DNA from: Streptomyces sp. SDr-06
Lineage (GTDB): Bacteria; Actinomycetota; Actinomycetes; Streptomycetales; Streptomycetaceae
Length of the DNA stretch: 64,000 nt
Direction: 5' to 3'
NCBI RefSeq assembly: GCF_003324565.1
Contig: NZ_QOLA01000002.1
Coordinates: forward strand, 434,001-498,000
Shown: piece after piece, positions 44,343 through 52,050 of the stretch
Layout: each line of letters begins with the position of its first letter
Position numbering within the stretch: the first letter of the stretch is position 1
Program-made: the position numbers and the translations under genes
Notes under the pieces: model-generated
The model's database searches: none
Told to the model about the DNA's origin: nothing
What the model saw: only the letters and a program-made list of their open reading frames with translations

Positions 44343-45388
44343 GTAGCCAAGAGAATTCCGAGAGCCTGCCTGAAGCGCAGGCCACCGCGCACGGCGCGGT
44401 AGAGCACGCGGGCGACCCCTTCGCCGACCCGGGACTGCCGGCCCACAAGCCGCGCATCCAGGACATCGACGAGCGGGCGGCCAAGCGCTCCGAGCGCGCG
44501 GTCGCGTTCCTGTTCTTCCTGTCCATGGTCGCGACGGTCGGCTTCATCGCCTCGTACGTGATCTTCCCGGTCGACAAGATCGTCTTCATCTTCCCGTTCG
44601 GGCACGTCAGCGCGCTGAACTTCGCCCTGGGTCTGACCCTGGGTGTCGCGCTGTTCTGCATCGGCGCGGGCGCGGTCCACTGGGCCCGCACCCTGATGTC
44701 GGACGTGGAGATGCCGGCCGAGCGGCACGAGATCGCCGCCCCGCCGGAGGTCAAGGCGCAGGTCCTGGCCGACTTCAAGCAGGGCGCGGCCGAGTCCGGC
44801 TTCGGACGGCGCAAGCTGATCCGCAACACCATGTTCGGCGCGCTCGCGATGGTGCCGCTCTCCGGTGTGATGCTGCTGCGCGACCTGGGCACGCTGCCCG
44901 AGACCAAGCTGCGGCACACCATGTGGTCCAAGGGCAAGGCCCTGATCAACATGAACACCAACGAGCCGCTGCGTCCCGAGGACCTGCTGGTCGGTTCGCT
45001 CACCTTCGCCAAGCCCGAGGGCCTGGAGGAGGACGCGGAGGACTTCCAGACGCAGATCGCCAAGGCGGCCCTGATGCTCGTCCGGATCAAGCCGGAGGAC
45101 ATCAAGGACAAGCGCGAGCTCGAGTGGTCGCACCAGGGCATCGTCGCCTACTCGAAGATCTGCACCCACGTCGGCTGCCCGATCTCCCTGTACGAGCAGC
45201 AGACGCACCACGTGCTCTGCCCGTGCCACCAGTCCACCTTCGACCTCTCCGACGGCGCCCGCGTCATCTTCGGCCCGGCCGGTCACGCCCTTCCGCAGCT
45301 GCGGATCGGCGTGAATGACGAGGGTTACCTCGAAGCGCTCGGCGACTTCGAAGAGCCCGTCGGTCCTGCCTTCTGGGAGCGCGGATGA
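44339..45388 (+). CDS. qcrA: Rieske iron-sulfur subunit of the bc1 complex
   Basis: A 349-residue Rieske protein with an acidic N-terminus and three transmembrane helices (about 55-75, 90-113 and 160-178), the actinobacterial form. The 2Fe-2S ligands are Cys275 and His277 (CTHVGC) and Cys294 and His297 (CPCH); the remaining Cys280 and Cys296 form the usual disulfide. It is coupled at both ends by ATGA overlaps, to qcrC and qcrB. Confidence 0.97.
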   Translation: MSSQENSESLPEAQATAHGAVEHAGDPFADPGLPAHKPRIQDIDERAAKRSERAVAFLFFLSMVATVGFIASYVIFPVDKIVFIFPFGHVSALNFALGLTLGVALFCIGAGAVHWARTLMSDVEMPAERHEIAAPPEVKAQVLADFKQGAAESGFGRRKLIRNTMFGALAMVPLSGVMLLRDLGTLPETKLRHTMWSKGKALINMNTNEPLRPEDLLVGSLTFAKPEGLEEDAEDFQTQIAKAALMLVRIKPEDIKDKRELEWSHQGIVAYSKICTHVGCPISLYEQQTHHVLCPCHQSTFDLSDGARVIFGPAGHALPQLRIGVNDEGYLEALGDFEEPVGPAFWERG

Positions 45389-47010
45389 GCACCACGACAG
45401 ACGCACGGCGCGAAGCGCCCGCCGGTGAGCGGATCGCGGACTGGGCGGACGGCCGGCTCGGGATCTACTCCCTGGCCAAGGCCAACATGCGCAAGATCTT
45501 CCCGGACCACTGGTCCTTCATGCTCGGCGAGATCTGCATGTACAGCTTCATCATCATCATCCTCACGGGTGTGTATCTGACGCTGTTCTTCCACCCGAGC
45601 ATGAACGAGGTCGTCTACGACGGCTCGTACGTGCCGCTGCAGGGCATGCGCATGTCCGAGGCGTTCAACTCGACCATGCACATCAGCTTCGATGTGCGCG
45701 GTGGTCTGCTGATCCGGCAGATCCACCACTGGGCGGCGCTGATCTTCCTCGCCGGCATGTTCGTGCACATGATGCGCGTGTTCTTCACGGGCGCGTTCCG
45801 CAAGCCGCGTGAGGTCAACTGGCTGTTCGGCTTCCTGCTGTTCGTCCTGGGCATGTTCACCGGCTTCACCGGTTACTCGCTCCCGGACGACCTGCTGTCG
45901 GGCACCGGTGTCCGCTTCATGGAAGGCGCGATCCTGTCCGTGCCGGTCGTCGGCACGTACATCTCGTTCTTCCTCTTCGGTGGCGAGTTTCCCGGCGGGG
46001 ACTTCGTGGCCCGGTTCTACTCGATCCACATCCTGCTGCTGCCGGGCATCATGCTCGGCCTGATGGTGGCTCACCTGATCCTGGTCTTCTACCACAAGCA
46101 CACCCAGTTCGCGGGTCCGGGACGGACGAACAAGAACGTCGTCGGCATGCCGCTGCTCCCGGTGTACATGGCGAAGGCGGGCGGCTTCTTCTTCCTGGTC
46201 TTCGGTGTCATCGCGGTGGTCGCGGCGATCGCCTCGATCAACCCGATCTGGGCGATCGGCCCCTACCGGCCGGACCAGGTGTCCACCGGCGCCCAGCCCG
46301 ACTGGTACATGGGCTTCTCCGAAGGCCTTATCCGTGTGATGCCGGGCTGGGAGATCAACCTGTGGGGCCACACGCTCGTCCTGGGTGTGTTCGTCCCGCT
46401 GGTGATCTTCCCGCTGGTCCTGGCGACCATCGCGGTGTACCCGTTCATCGAGTCCTGGATCACCGGGGACAAGCGCGAGCACCACATCGCGGACCGGCCG
46501 CGCAACGCGCCGACGCGCACCGCGTTCGGCGTCGCGTGGATCACCTGGTACCTGGTGCTGCTCGTCGGTGGTGGAAACGACCTCTGGGCGACCCACTTCC
46601 ACCTCTCGATCAACGTCATCACCTGGTTCGTGCGGATCGCGTTCTTCGTGGCCCCGGTCCTCGCCTTCATCGCCACCAAGCGGATCTGCCTGGGTCTGCA
46701 GCGGCGCGACGCCGAGAAGGTGCTGCACGGACGCGAGTCCGGCATCATCAAGCGGCTGCCGCACGGCGAGTTCATCGAGGTGCACGAGCCGCTGGACGCC
46801 GGTGCGCGCTACAAGCTCACCGCGCACGAGCAGTACAAGCCGGCCGAGATCGGCCCGACGGTCGACGAGAACGGTGTCGCCCGCAAGATCTCGCGGGCGC
46901 AGAAGCTGCGTGCCAAGCTCAGCAAGGGCTACTTCGGCGAGGGGAACCAGATCCCCAAGCCGACGGCCGAGGAGTACGAGGAGATCACGAGCGGCCACGG
47001 CCACCACTGA
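45385..47010 (+). CDS. qcrB: cytochrome b subunit of the bc1 complex
   Basis: A 541-residue cytochrome b with eight to nine transmembrane helices. Haem-ligand histidines lie in HHWAALIFLAGMFVHMMRVFFTGAFR and in FYSIHILLLPGIMLGLMVAHLILVFYHKH. The quinol site segment GYSLPDDLLSGTG and the PDWYMGFSEGLIRVMPGWE loop (PEWY-type) are present. A long polar C-terminal tail (from about 430) is typical of actinobacteria. It is the last gene of the operon, before a strong terminator. Confidence 0.97.
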   Translation: MSTTTDARREAPAGERIADWADGRLGIYSLAKANMRKIFPDHWSFMLGEICMYSFIIIILTGVYLTLFFHPSMNEVVYDGSYVPLQGMRMSEAFNSTMHISFDVRGGLLIRQIHHWAALIFLAGMFVHMMRVFFTGAFRKPREVNWLFGFLLFVLGMFTGFTGYSLPDDLLSGTGVRFMEGAILSVPVVGTYISFFLFGGEFPGGDFVARFYSIHILLLPGIMLGLMVAHLILVFYHKHTQFAGPGRTNKNVVGMPLLPVYMAKAGGFFFLVFGVIAVVAAIASINPIWAIGPYRPDQVSTGAQPDWYMGFSEGLIRVMPGWEINLWGHTLVLGVFVPLVIFPLVLATIAVYPFIESWITGDKREHHIADRPRNAPTRTAFGVAWITWYLVLLVGGGNDLWATHFHLSINVITWFVRIAFFVAPVLAFIATKRICLGLQRRDAEKVLHGRESGIIKRLPHGEFIEVHEPLDAGARYKLTAHEQYKPAEIGPTVDENGVARKISRAQKLRAKLSKGYFGEGNQIPKPTAEEYEEITSGHGHH

Positions 47011-47044
47011 TCCCTGCCTGACCTGACGGTCGCCACAACCGAGG

Positions 47045-47080
47045 CTCCGGCCCGGCCCCTTCACGGGGGCCGGGCCGGAG
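47045..47080 (+). terminator. 15-bp terminator after qcrB
   Basis: A perfect 15-bp stem (47045-47059 with 47066-47080) with a 6-nt loop, followed by TCTTT. It ends the ctaE-qcrCAB transcript. Confidence 0.85.
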
Positions 47081-47194
47081 TCTTTCGTGCACGGGGTCCC
47101 CGGCACGTCCGCACTGCGGGCACGGCGCGGGGCGGGTCGCCGCTGTCGATAGGCTGGCGGGCGGCATCCAGTCCCTTGACCACCAGGAGCGAGC

Positions 47195-48259
47195 ATGAGC
47201 GCTGTTACCCCCACCGGAGGCGACACCGTGGCGGCCCACTCCTGGCCGGGCGTCCTGGACGCGCTCCTGAGCGGCACCGACCAGAGCGCGGACGTGACCG
47301 CCTGGGCGATGGACCGGATCATGCGCGGCGAGGCCACCGACGCCCAGATCGCCGCCTTCATGGTGGCCCTGCGCGCCAAGGGCGAGACCGTCCAGGAGAT
47401 CACCGGTCTGGTACGCGCCATGTACGAGCACGCCAACCTCATCGAGGTGCCGGGCCCCAGCGTCGACATCGTCGGCACCGGCGGCGACAACGCCAAGACC
47501 GTCAACATCTCCACCATGTCCGCCATCGTGGTCGCCGGGACCGGCGCCAAGGTCGTCAAGCACGGCAACCGGGCGGCCTCCTCGGCGAGCGGTTCCTCGG
47601 ACGTCCTGGAGAAGCTCGGCGTCAATCTCGACCTCAGCCCGCGCCGGGTCGCCGAGGTCGTCCAGGAGGCGGGCATCACCTTCTGCTTCGCGGTGAAGTT
47701 CCACCCCGCGCTGCGGTACGTGGCCGCCGCCCGCCGTGAACTCGGCATCCGCACCACCTTCAACGTCCTGGGCCCGCTGACCAACCCGGCCCGGGTGCGG
47801 GCCACGGCTGCCGGTGTCGCCGACCCCAGGATGGCGCCGATCGTCGCGGGCGTCTTCGCCGAGCGGGGCTCCTCCGCCCTGGTCTTCCGCGGTGACGACG
47901 GCCTCGACGAGCTGACCACGACCGGCACGTCCCGGGTGTGGGTGGTGCGCGACGGCCAGGTGCGCGAGGAGACCTTCGACCCGCGGGACGTCGGCATCGA
48001 GACCGTGCCCATCGAGGCCCTGCGCGGCGCGGACTCCTCGTACAACGCCGACGTCGCCCGCCGACTCCTCGCGGGCGAGCGCGGTCCGGTGCGGGACGCG
48101 GTGCTGCTGAACTCGGCGGCGGCCCTGGTCGCCCTCGAACCCGGGCCGGGCCCGCTCGCCGGGCAGATCGGCGCGGCGATGGCGCGGGCCGCCGAGGCCG
48201 TGGACACCGGGGCGGCCCGGAACGCCCTGGAGCGCTGGGTCGCGGCGAGCAACGCCTGA
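47195..48259 (+). CDS. trpD: anthranilate phosphoribosyltransferase
   Basis: Second step of tryptophan synthesis from chorismate. The 354 residues show the PRPP motif [21 protein letters not shown], the [21 protein letters not shown] anthranilate region and [15 protein letters not shown] 47195 follows AGGAG. It stands alone here, without other trp genes, as commonly seen in Streptomyces. A strong terminator follows. Confidence 0.96.
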   Translation: MSAVTPTGGDTVAAHSWPGVLDALLSGTDQSADVTAWAMDRIMRGEATDAQIAAFMVALRAKGETVQEITGLVRAMYEHANLIEVPGPSVDIVGTGGDNAKTVNISTMSAIVVAGTGAKVVKHGNRAASSASGSSDVLEKLGVNLDLSPRRVAEVVQEAGITFCFAVKFHPALRYVAAARRELGIRTTFNVLGPLTNPARVRATAAGVADPRMAPIVAGVFAERGSSALVFRGDDGLDELTTTGTSRVWVVRDGQVREETFDPRDVGIETVPIEALRGADSSYNADVARRLLAGERGPVRDAVLLNSAAALVALEPGPGPLAGQIGAAMARAAEAVDTGAARNALERWVAASNA

Positions 48260-48309
48260 GCCGCACGCCGATCCGGCCCCTTCCGCGCGTGCTTCCGTAC
48301 GTGATGTGA

Positions 48310-48346
48310 CGCAAGGCGCAGTCCAGATCGCGGACTGTGCCTTGCG
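48310..48346 (+). terminator. 15-bp terminator after trpD
   Basis: The arms 48310-48324 and 48332-48346 pair over 15 bp with one G-U, around a 7-nt loop. It lies 50 nt after trpD and just before the riboswitch promoter. Confidence 0.75.
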
Positions 48347-48378
48347 CACCCGGGGACGTGTGGCAGGATGCTGTCCAA

Positions 48379-48487
48379 GGTCATGAGTGACAGCGATTTA
48401 GGCCCCGGCTCGCTGTCCGGCAACCCTCCGTCCGTGGCGGGGTGCCCCGGGTGAAGACCAGGTCGTAGGCAGCAAGGCCTACGGCAA
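48379..48487 (+). promoter_or_regulatory. SAM-IV riboswitch
   Basis: The sequence matches my memory of the SAM-IV aptamer: GGTCATGAGTGACAGCG opening, a hairpin closing on CGCTGTC, the conserved core CCGGCAACCCTCC, then GGCGGGGTGCCCCGGGTGA and GACCAGG. A further hairpin CGTAGGC/GCCTACG (48464-48484) follows. SAM-IV elements are an actinobacterial class that binds S-adenosylmethionine and controls sulfur genes. It lies in the long leader of the class V aminotransferase gene. Confidence 0.85.
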
Positions 48488-48491
48488 GCGC

Positions 48492-48531
48492 GGACCCCTG
48501 GACATCATCGGATGTCACAGCCCTGGGGTCC
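48492..48531 (+). promoter_or_regulatory. nested hairpin downstream of the riboswitch, candidate expression platform
   Basis: An outer 7-bp stem GGACCCC/GGGGTCC (48492-48498 with 48525-48531) encloses a 6-bp hairpin GACATC-ATCG-GATGTC. It sits between the aptamer and the leader ORF. It has no T-run, so control of translation or Rho access seems likelier than simple termination. Confidence 0.45.
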
Positions 48532-48553
48532 TGGTCCTCAAGGGAGCAGTCTC

Positions 48554-48574
48554 GTGAGCAAGCGAATGCGATAG
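48554..48574 (+). CDS. six-codon leader ORF between SAM riboswitch and structural gene
   Basis: GTG AGC AAG CGA ATG CGA TAG encodes MSKRMR. A good ribosome binding site (AGGGAG, 48541-48546) lies seven bases before the GTG, better than many full genes nearby. Two small stem-loops follow (48574-48586 and 48604-48622). It could be a leader peptide whose translation transmits the riboswitch state. Translation is not proven. Confidence 0.45.
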   Translation: MSKRMR

Positions 48575-48741
48575 GGCGTACCGCCCCTTCTTCACATCCT
48601 CCGCGCACCCTTCTTCGGTGCGTGTCCGAGGTCAACACCCGTACACGGCAAGGCAGTCGAACCCTCTCGCTCAATGCAGGGTCACGCCGCCGTACCCGGG
48701 GTCCGAAGTCAACTCGCCTTGTCCTGCCGGGAGATACCGCC

Positions 48742-50127
48742 ATGTCCGCACGCCCTGTCGCCACCGCCCCCACCGCCGTCGAGTCCACCGACCCCTGCTG
48801 CGCCGCGCCGCTGCCCGTGCTCGGCCGCGACGTCACCGTGCCGCTGGTCACCGGCGGCGAGGTGACGTACGCCGCCCTCGACTATGCGGCCAGCGCGCCC
48901 GCCCTCCAGCGGGTCTGGGACGACGTGGCCGCGTACGCCCCGTACTACGGCAGCGTGCACCGCGGTGCGGGCTACCTCTCGCAGCTCTCCACCGACCTGT
49001 TCGAGAACAGCCGCGAGACGGTGGCCGAGTTCCTCGACTGCCGCCCCGGCGACCAGGTCGTCTTCACCCGCTCGACCACGGACTCGCTGAACCTGCTCGC
49101 CCAGGTGGTCCCGGCCGACTGCCAGGTCTTCGTCTTCGAGACCGAGCACCACGCCTCTCTGCTGCCGTGGCGCGACGCCCGTGTGACGTACCTGAACGCG
49201 CCGCGCACCCCGCGGCAGGCGGTCGACACCCTGGAGCGCGCGCTCGCCGACCGCGACCCCTACGGGCCCGCGCTCGTGTGCGTCACCGGCGCGTCCAACG
49301 TCACCGGCGAGCTGTGGCCGGTGCGGGAACTCGCCGCCGCGGCGCACGCGCACGGCGCCCGCATCGTGCTCGACGCGGCCCAGCTCGCCCCCCACCACCC
49401 CGTCTCCGTACGGGAGTTGGACGTCGACTGGGTCGCCTTCTCCGGACACAAGCTGTACGCGCCGTTCGGCTCGGGCGTGCTCGCCGGGCGTGCGGACTGG
49501 CTCCAGGAGGCCGAGCCGTACCTGGCCGGTGGCGGCGCCTCCAAGAAGGTCGCGCGGCGCGGTGACGGCGGCGTGGACGTCGAGTGGCACACCACGGCCG
49601 CGCGCCACGAGGCCGGCTCGCCCAACGTCATCGGCGTCTACTCCATCGCCTCCGCCTGCAAGGCGCTCACCGAGGCGGGCTTCGACGCGCTGGTCGAGCG
49701 CGAGCGGCACCTGATCGCGAAGGTCCGCGAGGGTCTGGCGGAGGTCCCCGCGGTGCGGGTGCTCTCGCTCTTCGGCGATGACGCGCCCCGGGTGGGCGTC
49801 CTCTCGTTCGTCGTCGACGGCTGGAACAGCTCGCACTTCGCGGCGGCCCTGTCGGCGGAGTACGGCATCGGGGTGCGCGACGGCCTCTTCTGCGCCCACC
49901 CGCTGGTGCGCACGCTGCTCGGCAGCGACCCGCAGGACCCGGGCGAGTGCGGCGCGCCCGAGGCGGAGCCGGGCGAGCGGTCCCTCAACGCGATCCGGGT
50001 CAGCTTCGGGGCGGGGACCCCGGACGAGCACGTGGACCGCTTCGTGCGGGCGGTACGGGAGTTGGTGACGCAGGGGGCGAAGTGGCAGTACCGCACGGAG
50101 GGTGGCCGCTGCGTCCCGGCGGTGTAG
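48742..50127 (+). CDS. class V aminotransferase / cysteine desulfurase-like PLP enzyme
   Basis: A 461-residue fold-type I PLP enzyme. It has YGSVHRGAGYLSQLSTDLFENSR near the start, VVFTRSTTDSLNLLAQ, FETEHHASLLPW, the PLP region VLDAAQLAPHHPV, and the PLP Lys in VAFSGHKLYAPFGSG. No obvious persulfide Cys lies in the usual loop, although FCAHPLVRTLLG carries one. SAM-IV control implies a role in sulfur or methionine metabolism; the substrate is unknown. ATG 48742 follows GGGAGA. The frame is open upstream to 48622, but that region is the mRNA leader. Confidence 0.88.
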   Translation: MSARPVATAPTAVESTDPCCAAPLPVLGRDVTVPLVTGGEVTYAALDYAASAPALQRVWDDVAAYAPYYGSVHRGAGYLSQLSTDLFENSRETVAEFLDCRPGDQVVFTRSTTDSLNLLAQVVPADCQVFVFETEHHASLLPWRDARVTYLNAPRTPRQAVDTLERALADRDPYGPALVCVTGASNVTGELWPVRELAAAAHAHGARIVLDAAQLAPHHPVSVRELDVDWVAFSGHKLYAPFGSGVLAGRADWLQEAEPYLAGGGASKKVARRGDGGVDVEWHTTAARHEAGSPNVIGVYSIASACKALTEAGFDALVERERHLIAKVREGLAEVPAVRVLSLFGDDAPRVGVLSFVVDGWNSSHFAAALSAEYGIGVRDGLFCAHPLVRTLLGSDPQDPGECGAPEAEPGERSLNAIRVSFGAGTPDEHVDRFVRAVRELVTQGAKWQYRTEGGRCVPAV

Positions 50128-50567
50128 CCCCGCCGGGCCCCGCCTGCCGGGGCTCCGCCCCGGACCCCGTTCGCGCCTTGAGGGCGCTTGTCCTCAAACG
50201 CCGGACGGGCTGGGAGTGCCTGTGTAGGCACCCTGCTAGGGCAGCCCCGTTGGGGTTTGCCTGCGGGGGCGTGCTGCTGGGGGCGGCGCTGTCAGGGGCG
50301 CGGGGAACTGCGCGATCAGCCACGCACGGTCCGCGGGCGCCCCTGGGGCTCCGCCCCGGACCCCGTTCGCGCCTTGAGGGCGCTCGTCCTCAATCTCCCC
50401 CAAGGCCTTAAGGGCCAGGGGACCCCCGTGACGGGCTGGCGGTGCCCGCGTGGGCGCCCTGCTGAGGGTGAGGGTGTCAGGGGCGCGGGGAACTGCGTGA
50501 GCAGCCGCGTGCGGTCCGCGGGCGGGACGTGTTCAGTGGCTCCGCAATTGCCCCGCAGGGACGGCGG
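50128..50567. other. repeat-rich intergenic region without genes
   Basis: A 440-nt gap built from two tandem copies of a composite repeat. Unit A begins GGGGCTCCGCCCCGGACC at 50149 and 50345. Unit B begins GGGGCGCGGGGAACTGCG near 50294 and 50479 and ends near GGTCCGCGGGCG. No open frame in it looks coding. It separates the aminotransferase gene from the convergent Lrp-type gene. Confidence 0.7.
50149..50524. repeat. two copies of a composite dispersed repeat (A-B-A'-B')
   Basis: Unit A (50149-50213) and A' (50345 on) share GCTCCGCCCCGGACCCCGTT and GCGCCTTGAGGGCGCT; the latter forms a hairpin. Unit B (about 50294-50340) and B' (about 50479-50524) share CGCGGGGAACTGCG and GCGGTCCGCGGGCG or close variants. 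A' carries an extra hairpin at 50394-50428. Inverted copies of parts of B and A occur at 60.5-60.7 kb. Confidence 0.7.
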
Positions 50568-50849
50568 CTAGGAGTCCAGGCCGATGGCGAAGGCCGCTTC
50601 CAGGTCGTGCTGGGAGTACGTGCGGAACGCGACGTGCGTGTCCGTGGCCTCGACGCCGGGGATCTTGCTGATGCTGCCGGGGATGATGTCCGCCAGATCG
50701 TCGTGGCGGGCCACCCTGACCAGCGCGATCAGATCGTACGTACCCGTCACCGAGTACACCTCGCTGACGCTGTCGAGCGCCGCGATGGACTCCGCGATCT
50801 CGGGAATCCGGTCCACGGTGGTCTTGATGAGCACGATCGCGGTGATCAC
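50568..50849 (-). CDS. Lrp/AsnC-type RAM domain protein without DNA-binding domain
   Basis: A 93-residue protein consisting only of the RAM (AsnC ligand-binding) domain: MITAIVLIKTTVDRIPEIAESIA, VTGTYDLIALVRVARHDDLADII, and VEATDTHVAFRTYSQHDLE. The helix-turn-helix of full Lrp proteins is absent, so it probably senses an amino acid and modulates a partner. The start GTG overlaps the stop of the rhomboid gene (GTGA), so the two are co-translated. Confidence 0.9.
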   Translation of the reverse strand: MITAIVLIKTTVDRIPEIAESIAALDSVSEVYSVTGTYDLIALVRVARHDDLADIIPGSISKIPGVEATDTHVAFRTYSQHDLEAAFAIGLDS

Positions 50850-51595
50850 GGCTGGCTTTCTCCCTCGGTGGCGGCCGGACCCGCGGGCTTCACGGGCTTT
50901 CGGCGTTTCACTCTATCCGCCCCGCCGAACCGGGCCCACGCGTAGAGGAAGCCGAGGCCGAAGCCGATGAGATGGGCGAGGTAGGCGACGCCGGGCCCGG
51001 TCGAGGAGCTTTGGATCGCCAGCCACTGGAGGGCGAACCAGAAGATCAGCACGATCCAGGCCGGGAAGCGCAGCGGCAGGAACAGCAGGAACGGGAAGAT
51101 GCTGGTCACCCTGGCCCGGGGGAAGAGCCAGAGGAAGGCGCCGAGCACCGCGGAGATGGCTCCGGACGCCCCCACGAGCGTCTGGTCCGAATCCGCGTGC
51201 GCCGCCGCGTACCCCAGCAGTGCCAGATAACCGGCCACCCCGTAGAACAGGGCGAACTCGAACCGCCCCACCCGTTCCTCGGCCATCGCGCCGAACACGT
51301 ACAGGAACAGCATGTTGCCGAGCAGGTGCAGCCAGCTGCCGTGGACGAACAGGGCGGTGAGCGGGGTGAGCAGGGCGTGCGGGCGCCCCACCATCAGCTC
51401 CCGCGGGATGACCCCCCAGCGGGCGAAGTAGTCGCTCTGGGCGCTCAGGATCGCGTCACCCGTGCCGTACCCCGGGTTCAGGCCGGAGACCGGACTGATG
51501 GCGAAGAGCAGACAGCACGCCGTGATCAGCCCGTACGTCACGGCCGGGCCCCGCACCGCGCCCTTGAGGATCGCCGCTCCCCGCCACTGGATCAT
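50846..51595 (-). CDS. rhomboid family intramembrane serine protease
   Basis: A 249-residue protein with six or seven membrane helices. The rhomboid hallmarks are present: HGSWLHLLGNMLFLYVFG (HxxxN), the nucleophile Ser in LVGASGAISAVLGA (GxSG) and the catalytic His in AYLAHLIGFGLGFLYAW. A basic Pro-rich C-terminal tail follows. ATG 51595 lacks a clear ribosome binding site. It is coupled to the RAM-domain gene downstream; substrates are unknown. Confidence 0.92.
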   Translation of the reverse strand: MIQWRGAAILKGAVRGPAVTYGLITACCLLFAISPVSGLNPGYGTGDAILSAQSDYFARWGVIPRELMVGRPHALLTPLTALFVHGSWLHLLGNMLFLYVFGAMAEERVGRFEFALFYGVAGYLALLGYAAAHADSDQTLVGASGAISAVLGAFLWLFPRARVTSIFPFLLFLPLRFPAWIVLIFWFALQWLAIQSSSTGPGVAYLAHLIGFGLGFLYAWARFGGADRVKRRKPVKPAGPAATEGESQP

Positions 51596-51750
51596 GGGGA
51601 GAGAATGGCCCAAAGGGAGCTTTCGGTACAGACCGCCTCGCCGTGCCGGGGGCCGACGGGTAGGCCGTAGGGTTGCGGGCAGTACTCCCGCAGTTCGACG
51701 GCGCACCGCGAGATCCTGGACCATGGAAGTGGAAAAGAGGGCGGCACCAC

Positions 51751-52005
51751 ATGACCACCGTTCCCCAGATGACCACCGAGACCCGGTGGCGCTGCACGCT
51801 CTGCGGAAACCTCACCCGTTTCGATGTCACCCGCTCGTCGAAAGTGATCGAGTACGTCCATCTGGACCTCGCCGGAGAGCCCAAGGTGGAGGAACGCGAG
51901 GTGGTCAGTGAGACCATCGAGTCGGTCCGCTGTCGCTGGTGCAACGCGGTGGACCAGATCGAGCTAGTGGACCGGCCGGGTACCGACACCGCGACCGCCT
52001 CCTGA
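51751..52005 (+). CDS. small zinc-ribbon-like protein
   Basis: An 84-residue protein with two CxxC knuckles (RCTLCGN near residue 15 and RCRWCNA near 64) about 50 residues apart. Between them lies a short segment FDVTRSSKVIEYVHLDLAGE. The knuckles suggest one structural zinc. ATG 51751 follows AGAGGGCGG. It is conserved in streptomycetes as I recall, with no assigned function. Confidence 0.78.
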   Translation: MTTVPQMTTETRWRCTLCGNLTRFDVTRSSKVIEYVHLDLAGEPKVEEREVVSETIESVRCRWCNAVDQIELVDRPGTDTATAS

Positions 52006-52050
52006 GGGCGGCCGCCCAGGCGGTACGGATGACAGTTGGGGTGACGGATT

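Noticed and set aside
45325..48423. A minus-strand open frame of 1032 codons opposite qcrB and trpD
   Set aside because: Low-complexity antisense of known genes. It also crosses two terminators.
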